This document shows, one piece after another, positions 24,188 through 32,575 of a DNA stretch of 64,000 bases (positions within the stretch are counted from its first letter, which is position 1; the number at the start of each line of letters is the position of its first letter). This stretch comes from an uncultured Clostridia bacterium (GTDB lineage: Bacteria > Bacillota > Clostridia > Christensenellales > CAG-917), in the NCBI GenBank assembly GCA_944332815.1, contig CALVKQ010000008.1:1-64000 (forward strand). The letters run 5' to 3'. The notes beneath the pieces are model-generated. The model had not been told where the DNA came from and ran no database searches. It saw nothing but the letters and a program-made list of their open reading frames with translations. The position numbers and the translations under genes were made by a program.

Positions 24188-25890
24188 ATGACAAGATATC
24201 CTGGCTCAGCGTTAAGTCGCTGCTAAGGCTGGAAATGCGCGCGAGGTTCGGTTCCGGAGTGGACATGACCCCGAAGGCGAAAGTGGGCAAGGCGCTCAGT
24301 ATGCTTTTCACGCTGGCGATATACGCCATACTCGTGACCGGCATTTACTATCTTGCCGAGATGTTCGTGAGAAGGTCGCATATGCCTTTCGAGTTCCTCG
24401 TCATGGCGATGACTTTCACCGTCTGCGTGACGACGCTCGTCGCGATAGGCAATGTGGTCAAGAACCTTTACCTCAGCGGCGATAACGAACTGTTGCTGCG
24501 CTTCCCCGTGAGCGGCAAGGAGATATTGCTCTCCAAGTCGCTGTACTGCATGGTGCACAACATCGTCATCAACCTGCTCATCCTCATCCCGGTGTGCGTG
24601 ATATACGGCGTGGTGTCTTCCGCGCCCGTGGGTTACTACTTCGTGATGCTGGCGGTCATGGTGCTGGCGGCTCCGCTGCCTTACGCCATAGCAAACCTGC
24701 TCGCCATCCCGGTCATGATGCTCATGAACCTGGTGAAGAACCAGTTCCTGCTCGTGCTCATCCTGCTCATCGCGGCGATCTGCGCAGGGTTCATCCTTTA
24801 CATGACGGCGCTTTCCGGGGTGTTGGAGTATATGCGTGACGAGAGCGCGAGCCTGTTCTCGCCCACGGTGATGGAGAAGTTCCGCAACTTCGCAGGCGCG
24901 GCGTATCCCTTCAAGTGGTACGCGCTGCTGCTCGGCGGATGGTTCTCCGGCTATTCTTCTCTGGACGCCGGGCTGTCCTTCCTCTATCTGTTCCTCATCA
25001 CGGCGGCGCTTTCCGTGGCGGCGTACTTCGTCACGACGCGCAATTACTACAAGATAATCCTCGTCGGCGTGGAAACGGAGAAGGTTTCCTTCCAAAAGAA
25101 GATACCCAACATCAAACGCAGCGTGTTCGGCACTCTGCTCAACCGCGAGTTCTTCCTCATCCTGCGTTCCTTCAACTACTCCTTCCAGTATCTCGCGATG
25201 GCTGTTGCTGCGCCCGTGATGGTGTACTACTGCAACGACCTCGCGGCAACGATGGGGCAGAACACGGTCGGCGCGGCGATAGTCCCCGGGCTCACCCTTC
25301 TTGTCATCATCATATTCAGCGCGATCATCGTGTCCTTTGCGTCCACATCCATATCGCGTGAAGGCAACGCGTTCTATCACACCAAGATAATCCCCGTGAG
25401 CTATTCCACGCAGATCCTTGCCAAACTGGTGCTTTACGGAGCGGTCGGCACGGCTTCCGTCGTGCTGTCCACCATAGTCGTGGCGGCGGCATTCGGCACG
25501 GACGCGGCAGGCAACCTGCTCACCGATCTGGACATCGGGTGCATCTTCATCATTTCCGAGATGATAACCCTCGCGCTCACCTGCCTTGCCATCGCGTCCG
25601 ACGTCAAGTCGCCCACATTCAACGTGGTCGGCGACGGCGAGATGGTGTCCGCAAGCAAGAACATGATAATATCGCTGATCGTCGGCATACTCGTTGCGGC
25701 GGTGTTCGGCATGTTCACGATGGTGTTCAGTTTCGTGCCTCTGCAAGTGGGCTCCACGGTGGTCATCCCGATAGGGGAATCCAACAATATCTACGCCATC
25801 CTGTGCGGTGTGTCCGCGGTCATTCTGGCGGCGAGCGTCGCGGCGCTCTTCGTCAACCTTGACAAGCGTTATCAGAAGATAGCTCCGTAA
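24184..25890 (+). CDS. ABC transporter permease (ABC-2-like exporter)
   Basis: A 568-aa polytopic membrane protein with about 12-14 hydrophobic segments. It starts with a cytoplasmic helix (SWLSVKSLLRLEMRARFGSGVDM). The motif LYLSGDNELLLRFPVSGKEILLSKSL (about 96-121) is typical of large clostridial ABC-2-type exporter permeases. It is encoded with overlap after the ATPase and 24 nt before the first giant surface-protein gene. The direction is probably export. The cargo is unknown, and the neighbouring surface proteins are plausible partners (inference). Confidence 0.88.
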   Translation: MNDKISWLSVKSLLRLEMRARFGSGVDMTPKAKVGKALSMLFTLAIYAILVTGIYYLAEMFVRRSHMPFEFLVMAMTFTVCVTTLVAIGNVVKNLYLSGDNELLLRFPVSGKEILLSKSLYCMVHNIVINLLILIPVCVIYGVVSSAPVGYYFVMLAVMVLAAPLPYAIANLLAIPVMMLMNLVKNQFLLVLILLIAAICAGFILYMTALSGVLEYMRDESASLFSPTVMEKFRNFAGAAYPFKWYALLLGGWFSGYSSLDAGLSFLYLFLITAALSVAAYFVTTRNYYKIILVGVETEKVSFQKKIPNIKRSVFGTLLNREFFLILRSFNYSFQYLAMAVAAPVMVYYCNDLAATMGQNTVGAAIVPGLTLLVIIIFSAIIVSFASTSISREGNAFYHTKIIPVSYSTQILAKLVLYGAVGTASVVLSTIVVAAAFGTDAAGNLLTDLDIGCIFIISEMITLALTCLAIASDVKSPTFNVVGDGEMVSASKNMIISLIVGILVAAVFGMFTMVFSFVPLQVGSTVVIPIGESNNIYAILCGVSAVILAASVAALFVNLDKRYQKIAP

Positions 25891-25914
25891 AGCGCGGCAT
25901 TAGGGTGATAACAT

Positions 25915-28665
25915 ATGAAAAAATTGATGATAGGCATCCTCGTCATAATCCCCATCGTGGTGCTGCTCGTTGTCGGGCTGGTGACATCTTTCGTGTCCGT
26001 CAACGCGTTCATCGGGGTGGAGAGCGTGGAGCTTGACAAACACAGTCTTACGTTGGAGCTCGGCAAGACGTACGCGCTGGACGGAGAGGGCGGACTTTTC
26101 AACGTCACCGTCCTTCCCGAACTTGCGCGCGACAGGACTTACGAGTGGACGATAGACAACATCCGCAGCCATGACGCGGAGTTCCCCGACGAAGAAAACG
26201 GCGAGGAAATAAATTACGTGGAACTGCTGGACAGCAACGGCAACCCCGTGGACAGCGTTTCCGCAGGCGGATATATACGCGCGAACATATATTGCAACTT
26301 CGACCTCACCGTGCAGGCGGAGATATACTCCGACACCTGTTCCGTCGTGGTCGGCGGCGACGTCACGGACATCACTCTCTTGTCCGTGGATCCCGTAAAG
26401 GTGGGCGAGCAGCGTATGCTTTCCCCCAGGCTCACTCCGCTTGACGGCGTGCTCGCCGGGGAGGAATGGCACACCGACGACCCGAGCGTCCTCACCGTGG
26501 ACGCCAACGGCATCATCACCGGCGTGAGCAGAGGCTCCGCCGAAGTGTGGCTCACCGCGAACGACGGCGAGCTGGAAAGCAATCACGTCACCGTGGTCGT
26601 GAATGAGGCGGCAAGCAGTTTCGGCGACATCATCAGCGTGCATACCGGCGAGTTCGAGCTTTCGCGCATAGGCGTGGACGCTTCCGACGTCGTCACGGGA
26701 GAGGGCAGCGGCTTCACCCTTGACGGGGGAGCGCTGCGCTTCGAGGCCGGAGCGGACCGTGCGGAGGTCGTGCTGGACACGGCGTCCGGCAGACAGACGC
26801 TCACGATATTCCTCTGCGAAAAGGACGCGATAGAGATAGTGCAGGGCGGCGCTCTCGATGACTACGTGATGGAAGTCATGGGTCAGTCGCTGTGGCTCAC
26901 CGCAAGATACGCCTCCGTGTTCAGACGCGGCGAAACGCCCGCGGTGAGTTGGAGCACGTCGAACGAGGACATCGCTGCGGCGGACCTTGAAACGGGCGAA
27001 GTGCGCGGGCTCATGAGCGGCGACGTGAACGTGTACGCGAGGACGGACGGCGGCAGCGAAGCCTCCGTCGTGTTGCAGGTGCGCCGCAAGGTCGCGGTGC
27101 TCGCGAGCGCGACCACCGACAAGTCGCTGGAAGCAGGGCTTGCACGCGAAACCGTGTTCCCCTCCATGAAATATGCCGACGACGGCACCCTCGTCCCTAA
27201 CGAGTACACCGTCAACCTCAATTACCCCGAGAGGTTGGAGTCGGAGGACGAGGAGGTCTTCTATGACTCTTTCACGTTCACGGCGGAGCCTGCCGGGCTC
27301 GTGACCTTTGACACGGAAGAGGGCAACGGCGTGATGAACAACGTCATGCGTTTCGATCCCGAGGCGATACGCGCCGCAGCCCCCGACGGCGAGAAATTGA
27401 AGATAAAGATCACAGTGTCGGCGAAATATCCCAAGTACGAATATCTGACGGCTTATTCCACCGCGTCCTTCACCATGACGGTGGTGGACGGAGCGCTCGT
27501 CACCGATCATGCGCAGCTCAACACGACGCTTTCCGAGAAGAAGATAGCCGCCGTGTTCGCCAACAACATAGCGGTCGAGAACGTGAGCGGCAAGGATAAA
27601 GCCACCGACATCAAGGTGTACGCCGACGTCTACGGCAACGGGCACATCATCTCCGCGCAGATGGATCAGATGGAGGGTGCGATCACGCCCGTGTTCAACA
27701 TCATCGCCGACGACGTGACGTTGAGCAACATGACCATACGCCCCAACTCCTTCTCGGATGAGGACTTCGACAACGGGCAGGTCACGATAGACGAAACCGC
27801 CACGTTCAGGACGGGTTACTGCGTGCGCTACAACAAACAGGACCGCAAGAACGCCACGGGCGATGACGTGACGCAGATAAAGGGCGGCAGGATAGAGTTC
27901 TGCACGCTGGAAAACGCGAGGTCCCTCATAGAGATGAAGGGCGGCGAAACCGTTGTGGAGGGCTGCATACTGCGCAACTCCTCGGGCACGGCGATCTACA
28001 TCTGCAACCGAGGCAGCCAGTATAACAACCTCACGTTGACCAACTGCGTGATGTCCAACCTGATAGGCACCGCGTTCAACAACGATTACAACAACGCGAA
28101 TTACAAGGAAAGCTACGAGCAGCGTTCCACCATAACGCAGACCGGGTTCCTTGACATCTACAACTGGCAGGCGGAGGACAGCATTTACCTCCTGCCTCCC
28201 GACGCGCTGGAAAGCATCGGACTAGGAGCGGTGAAGGACATCGTCATCGCGACTTTGCGCGACGTGCTGGTGAGCGAGCCGAACCTGGAAGGCTTCCGCA
28301 GGGAGATGAACGGGCTTGCCTACATGCACCTGGGGTTCATATCCATAGGGTTAGGTTATCCGTCCTACGCGATGTGCGGCTATCTCCCCGACGGCAGACT
28401 GGTCGAGGCGGACGGCAGGATATCCGGCACGGACGAGTATGTGGACCGCGACAGCGACGAAGTCAGCTGGAACACGTCGCTTGAAGACAAGCGGTTCAAG
28501 AATATTTCCAGCGACTGGATCTCCGACCTCTCCATCTTGGGAGATGTGTTGAAGTATCCCGTTTATGTTTGGGGATATGACGACGACACCACCGATCTCA
28601 TCCCCGGGTCGAGCTACACCGTCAACAACCGTCTTATAGACAGGCTGCACGGCGAAGGAGCGTAA
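25915..28665 (+). CDS. Giant membrane-anchored Ig-like/beta-helix surface protein A
   Basis: A 916-aa extracytoplasmic protein. An uncleaved-looking anchor occupies residues 3-30 (MIGILVIIPIVVLLVVGLVT). Bacterial Ig-like (BIG2-type) modules follow, clearest at about 150-235 (DPSVLTVDANGIITGVSRGSAEVWLTA) and 320-398 (VSWSTSNEDIAAADLETGEV). Residues about 560-730 look like a right-handed beta-helix with repeated turns (GNGHIIS, DDVTLSNMTIRPN, GRIEFCTLENARSLIEMKGG, VEGCILRNSSGTAIYI). The last residues, VNNRLIDRLHGEGA, resemble the end of the next gene product. It is a tandem paralogue of the following gene and sits in the ABC transporter operon. Confidence 0.85.
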   Translation: MKKLMIGILVIIPIVVLLVVGLVTSFVSVNAFIGVESVELDKHSLTLELGKTYALDGEGGLFNVTVLPELARDRTYEWTIDNIRSHDAEFPDEENGEEINYVELLDSNGNPVDSVSAGGYIRANIYCNFDLTVQAEIYSDTCSVVVGGDVTDITLLSVDPVKVGEQRMLSPRLTPLDGVLAGEEWHTDDPSVLTVDANGIITGVSRGSAEVWLTANDGELESNHVTVVVNEAASSFGDIISVHTGEFELSRIGVDASDVVTGEGSGFTLDGGALRFEAGADRAEVVLDTASGRQTLTIFLCEKDAIEIVQGGALDDYVMEVMGQSLWLTARYASVFRRGETPAVSWSTSNEDIAAADLETGEVRGLMSGDVNVYARTDGGSEASVVLQVRRKVAVLASATTDKSLEAGLARETVFPSMKYADDGTLVPNEYTVNLNYPERLESEDEEVFYDSFTFTAEPAGLVTFDTEEGNGVMNNVMRFDPEAIRAAAPDGEKLKIKITVSAKYPKYEYLTAYSTASFTMTVVDGALVTDHAQLNTTLSEKKIAAVFANNIAVENVSGKDKATDIKVYADVYGNGHIISAQMDQMEGAITPVFNIIADDVTLSNMTIRPNSFSDEDFDNGQVTIDETATFRTGYCVRYNKQDRKNATGDDVTQIKGGRIEFCTLENARSLIEMKGGETVVEGCILRNSSGTAIYICNRGSQYNNLTLTNCVMSNLIGTAFNNDYNNANYKESYEQRSTITQTGFLDIYNWQAEDSIYLLPPDALESIGLGAVKDIVIATLRDVLVSEPNLEGFRREMNGLAYMHLGFISIGLGYPSYAMCGYLPDGRLVEADGRISGTDEYVDRDSDEVSWNTSLEDKRFKNISSDWISDLSILGDVLKYPVYVWGYDDDTTDLIPGSSYTVNNRLIDRLHGEGA

Positions 28666-28731
28666 GACGACGCCTGTGCGGAGGCGTGAGGACGGGCGAC
28701 GGCGCTCCGTCCGCCGCAGTAAGGAGTTGAT

Positions 28732-31506
28732 ATGAAAAAAGTAATGCTTGGAATTTTGGTCATAATCCCGATCATCATAATGCTGATCGTCGGTTTGGTG
28801 ACCTCATTCGTTTCCGTCGCCGCGGTCATAGGCGTGGAGAGCGTGGAGATTGAGGAAGACGTCGCACGCATCTATTACTCCGACATCCCCATAAGCGAGG
28901 ACGGCAAGAGAGTGGTCGACCTGGACGATTACCTGACGGTAGTCGTGCTGCCCGAACGCGCCACCAACAAGACCGTGGAATGGCGTATAAGAGGGGAGGT
29001 GGAAACCTCCGATCCCTCCGTCGTCGGCGCAGAATTGGTGGACGTCGATCACAAGCCCGTTACGATAAGCACGGAAGGGCTTGTCGAGATAACCGGTTAT
29101 TGCACTTTCAGGGTGTCCGTCGAGGCGGAAGGCTTCTCCGACGACGCCATCGTGGAAGTCACGGATACATACGTGCAAAGCGTCCGTCTGGAAGGGAAGA
29201 CGCAGCTCAAAACGGGCGAGAAAGCGCGTTTCACCCCCGTGTACACCCCTGCCAACAGCACCGTCACCCAGGGCAAATGGTCGGTCTGCGCGCTGGACGG
29301 CAGCGGCGAGCCCACCGACAGGGAGGACTCCTCCGTCATCACCGTGGACGCGAACGGCGTCGTTACGGCAGTGGGCGTCGGGTCCGCAGCCCTCAAAATG
29401 AGGGTCATGCGCAATGACACGGGCGAGTGGGTGGAAGGTTACGCGATCGTCACCGTCACCGCCGGCGCCAGCCTGTACGGCAACACCGTCTACACCGCGG
29501 AGAGGAGAGTCGATCTCGCTGCCGTCGGTGTGTACGACGCCACCGCGGCAGAGGGCGGCAGCATAACGGAAGGCGTGCTCGTCATAGACGAAGGAGCCGG
29601 CTCCGCAAAGGTCGGCGACGTGACCTTCGTGATGTGCGGCGCGGACGAATTCGTGATCACCAACGCTTATTATTACGATCATGCGGAGAGCGGCTACACC
29701 CTCGGCATAGGAGAGATACCCCTCGTGCTGAAAGCGGAGCCCAAAGCGAACGTCGGCGCGGCGAGCGACAGCGTTGACGTCACGTGGTCTTCGGACAACG
29801 AAGCCATTGCGACAGTGGACGAAAACGGCGTTGTGACCGCTGTTTCGCAGGGTGAAACCGTTATTCGTGCAATTTACGGCGAAGAAGAGCAGAGCCTGAC
29901 CCTGCGCGTCGTGGAGAAGATAGCCTTGTTCAGGCTCTCTCTCGACGACAGCTCCTTGGAACGCGGACTTGCGCGCGAGACCCTCTTTGCCGCTTACCGA
30001 TTCGATCCGAACATCGACAAGACCGGCATCTACGAGAGCGGCACGGATCACTTCGTCCCCAACGTGCTCGAAGTGACGGTCGCCCTCCCCGTGCCTCCCA
30101 CCGACGAAGAGGACAAGGCGATCTTCTATGAGGCGTTCACCTTCACCTCCGATCATCCCGACATCGTCACGTTCGACGGCAACGTGTTGAGTTTCGTCCC
30201 CGAGAAAGTCACAGAGCCTACCGAGGTCACCATCACGGTGTCCCCCCTCTATCCGCGCTATACCACGGTGCTGCCTCAGACGATCACCATTACCGTCATC
30301 CCGGCGGTGGAAGTCAACGACATCGACGAGTTCGCCACGGCGGCGCGCGCCACGCAGACTTTCACCAGACAATATAATGCGTCCAGCAACAGCCATGAGA
30401 TAATAGACCGCGAAAAGGCGTTCGAGGGAGATATAGTGCTCGGCTCCGACATAGCCTACTGCGCGGAGGACGGCACCCCTCTCCTCAAAGCGTACGACCC
30501 CTATTCCGACGCGTACCGCTATAACACCTACGAAGTGGTCATGTGCTCGAGCCTTTACGGCAACGGTCACCGTATCACGGCGAACAGGGCGTTCATGAAC
30601 GCGCACACCAACCCTCTCATTATCGTGCGCAAAGACGGCGCGGTGATAAGCAACGTCACCATCTCTCCCAACAACGACGTGGGGGACGAGATAAAAGCCG
30701 CATCGGAAGCGCAGGGGCTGAAAGGCTACTGCATCCATATCAGGAATGAGAACGTGCGCACGGATTACGTCAACGACCAACTCTCCGAAGTCAGGATAGA
30801 GTACTCCTACATCCAGAACAGCTCCGCGGGCATAGGTGCGCACGGCGTGGACCTCACCGTGGACGGGTGCATCATCCGCAATATGGGTGGCACGGGCATC
30901 TATGTCCCCACCAACCTCGATGGCAGCGGGAACGTCAAGTACAGCGTGCTGCGCCTCAACAACGTCGTCATGTCCAACCTCATCGGTACGGGCGCGAGCT
31001 TCGACTTCAACAACTTCTCCAGGGGCGATAAGCGTGAAAAGGCGCTCGAAGCGGTGGAGAAGGGCTGGTACTCCACCGTGTATCAGACCGGTTTCGTGGA
31101 CATCTACAACTGGCAGGAGATAAGCGCGCTCAACCTGATCGATAAGGAAACCATAGATCCCGGGCTTCATCAAATCGTTGACGTTGCGGTCATGGTGCTC
31201 AGCGATGAACTTTCGGCAGGCGGTTTCGACCACGTAGTCAAAAACTACAACGGCGTGCAGTACGTCCACTTCGGGTTCATCTCCATGGGCTTCTTCGAGG
31301 AGAGCTTCCTCAAACCCAATGGTGAGTACTTCGAAGACGGCGGCAGGATGTTGGAGCTCTCCACCGCAGACGTGAGCGGTTTCGACACCCTGCTCGAATA
31401 TCCCATCAGGGTGTGGTGCTACCGCTCCTCCGAGTCGGACATCTTCCCGGGCGCGACTTACTCCGTGAACTCCGGGTTGATAGACAGATTGCACGGAATA
31501 GAATAA
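28732..31506 (+). CDS. Giant membrane-anchored Ig-like/beta-helix surface protein B
   Basis: A 924-aa paralogue of the preceding protein along its whole length. It shares the anchor (MLGILVIIPIIIMLIVGLVT, 4-23), the motif VIGVESVE, and BIG2-type modules around 155-245 (SSVITVDANGVVTAVGVGSA) and 330-395 (WSSDNEAIATVDENGVVTAVS). Also shared are SLERGLARETLFA and a beta-helix segment at about 595-760 (YGNGHRITA, DGAVISNVTISPN, VDGCIIRNMGGTGIYV), ending VNSGLIDRLHGIE. AAGGAG precedes the ATG, and a terminator ends the operon at 31532. The function is unknown; the fold suggests carbohydrate or surface contact. Confidence 0.85.
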   Translation: MKKVMLGILVIIPIIIMLIVGLVTSFVSVAAVIGVESVEIEEDVARIYYSDIPISEDGKRVVDLDDYLTVVVLPERATNKTVEWRIRGEVETSDPSVVGAELVDVDHKPVTISTEGLVEITGYCTFRVSVEAEGFSDDAIVEVTDTYVQSVRLEGKTQLKTGEKARFTPVYTPANSTVTQGKWSVCALDGSGEPTDREDSSVITVDANGVVTAVGVGSAALKMRVMRNDTGEWVEGYAIVTVTAGASLYGNTVYTAERRVDLAAVGVYDATAAEGGSITEGVLVIDEGAGSAKVGDVTFVMCGADEFVITNAYYYDHAESGYTLGIGEIPLVLKAEPKANVGAASDSVDVTWSSDNEAIATVDENGVVTAVSQGETVIRAIYGEEEQSLTLRVVEKIALFRLSLDDSSLERGLARETLFAAYRFDPNIDKTGIYESGTDHFVPNVLEVTVALPVPPTDEEDKAIFYEAFTFTSDHPDIVTFDGNVLSFVPEKVTEPTEVTITVSPLYPRYTTVLPQTITITVIPAVEVNDIDEFATAARATQTFTRQYNASSNSHEIIDREKAFEGDIVLGSDIAYCAEDGTPLLKAYDPYSDAYRYNTYEVVMCSSLYGNGHRITANRAFMNAHTNPLIIVRKDGAVISNVTISPNNDVGDEIKAASEAQGLKGYCIHIRNENVRTDYVNDQLSEVRIEYSYIQNSSAGIGAHGVDLTVDGCIIRNMGGTGIYVPTNLDGSGNVKYSVLRLNNVVMSNLIGTGASFDFNNFSRGDKREKALEAVEKGWYSTVYQTGFVDIYNWQEISALNLIDKETIDPGLHQIVDVAVMVLSDELSAGGFDHVVKNYNGVQYVHFGFISMGFFEESFLKPNGEYFEDGGRMLELSTADVSGFDTLLEYPIRVWCYRSSESDIFPGATYSVNSGLIDRLHGIE

Positions 31507-31531
31507 GCTCCCGAACGGGATAAAACACGCG

Positions 31532-31563
31532 ACGGGCTGCCTTCTTTTGAGGCAGCCCGTTTT
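31532..31563 (+). terminator. Terminator of the ABC/surface-protein operon
   Basis: ACGGGCTGCC (31532-31541) pairs with GGCAGCCCGT (31551-31560), then TTTTC. Confidence 0.85.
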
Positions 31564-31685
31564 CATGCGGCGGCGGAGCGCGAAGAGAAATGCGCCGCAG
31601 CGTTTTGTCCGCACACAAGCGGAAAAAGCAGGGCGGAATGCGCCTTGCAGGGAGGTTTTTACGGGCGGAAAGGGAAAATCCGCAC

Positions 31686-31714
31686 TTGACAGCGCGCGCG
31701 TAATTTATTACACT
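31686..31714 (+). promoter_or_regulatory. Promoter of patatin-polA-coaE operon
   Basis: TTGACA (31686-31691), a 17-nt spacer and TACACT (31709-31714), 41 nt before the patatin ATG. Confidence 0.7.
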
Positions 31715-31755
31715 TTTATTTGGAATTTTCGCGCGTATGCGCACGGAGAAGTAAG

Positions 31756-32574
31756 ATGACGAAAGGCATAGGACTGGTTTTGGAAGGAGGCGGCGTCAAG
31801 GGCGCGTACGAGCTCGGGGCGCTCATCGCGCTCAAAGAACACGGCTACACGTTTTCCGCGGTCACGGGCACGTCCATAGGCGCGCTCAACGGCGCGGTGG
31901 TGGCATCGCAGGGCATCGAGAAATTGGCGGAGTACTGGGAGGAGGCAAAACATTGCCCCGTGTTCGACTTCGACGACGATACCGTCGCCAAGTTCAGGCA
32001 GAAGGATTTCGACCTCGACCTCATCATCGCGACGGGCAAAAAACTGCTCACCGCACGCGAGATAATCAAAAATTCTTACGAGCACGCCCTCAAATTCGTT
32101 TACGGCAGACTGAAAGAGGAAGAGATAAGGAACAGCCCCATGGATTTCGGCTGCGTCAGTTACAACATCTCCGACATGACGCCCTTCGAGGCGATGAAAA
32201 AGGATATCCCGGAGGGCAGGCTGATAGACTACATCGTGGCGTCGGCGTGCTTCCCCATCTTCCCACCGAAACTCATCGACGGCAAAAAGTATATCGACGG
32301 CGGTGTTTACGACAATATGCCCGTCAATCTGCTTGCGCGCAGCGGCTGCAAAAAGATGGTGGTCATCCGCACCAACCCTGCAAAAAAACAGCCCAAACGC
32401 AGGATAGAGCAGCCCGATCTGGACATACTTTACATAACCCCCTCTGCCAACCTCGGCAGGGCTTTGGCGTTCTCGCCGGAGAGGATAGAAAACCTCAAAC
32501 AGCTTGGTTACGCCGACGCCGTCCGCGCCATCGCGGAGGCGAACACCGACGCATTGCCTGCCGTGACGGACTGA
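31756..32574 (+). CDS. Patatin-like phospholipase
   Basis: A 272-aa serine acyl hydrolase. The oxyanion loop GLVLEGGGVKGAYELG (residues 6-21), the nucleophile elbow GTSIGALNG (about 38-46) and the dyad aspartate in YIDGGVYDN (about 177-185) are all present. A single domain without signal peptide, so cytoplasmic, probably a lysophospholipase-type enzyme. The ATG at 31756 is preferred because GGAG lies 8 nt upstream. It is followed after one base by polA, so the two are co-transcribed. Confidence 0.9.
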   Translation: MTKGIGLVLEGGGVKGAYELGALIALKEHGYTFSAVTGTSIGALNGAVVASQGIEKLAEYWEEAKHCPVFDFDDDTVAKFRQKDFDLDLIIATGKKLLTAREIIKNSYEHALKFVYGRLKEEEIRNSPMDFGCVSYNISDMTPFEAMKKDIPEGRLIDYIVASACFPIFPPKLIDGKKYIDGGVYDNMPVNLLARSGCKKMVVIRTNPAKKQPKRRIEQPDLDILYITPSANLGRALAFSPERIENLKQLGYADAVRAIAEANTDALPAVTD

Positions 32575-32575
32575 T

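Noticed and set aside
24223..25746. 507-codon minus-strand frame over the ABC permease
   Set aside because: Composition is dominated by His, Arg, Glu and Asp from antisense reading; the plus strand has a proper membrane protein.
28804..31614. 936-codon open frame on the minus strand
   Set aside because: It is fully antisense to the second giant surface protein. Its translation is rich in His/Arg/Val without motifs, as expected for a shadow frame in GC-rich DNA, while the plus frame has recognisable Ig and beta-helix repeats, a ribosome site and a terminator.
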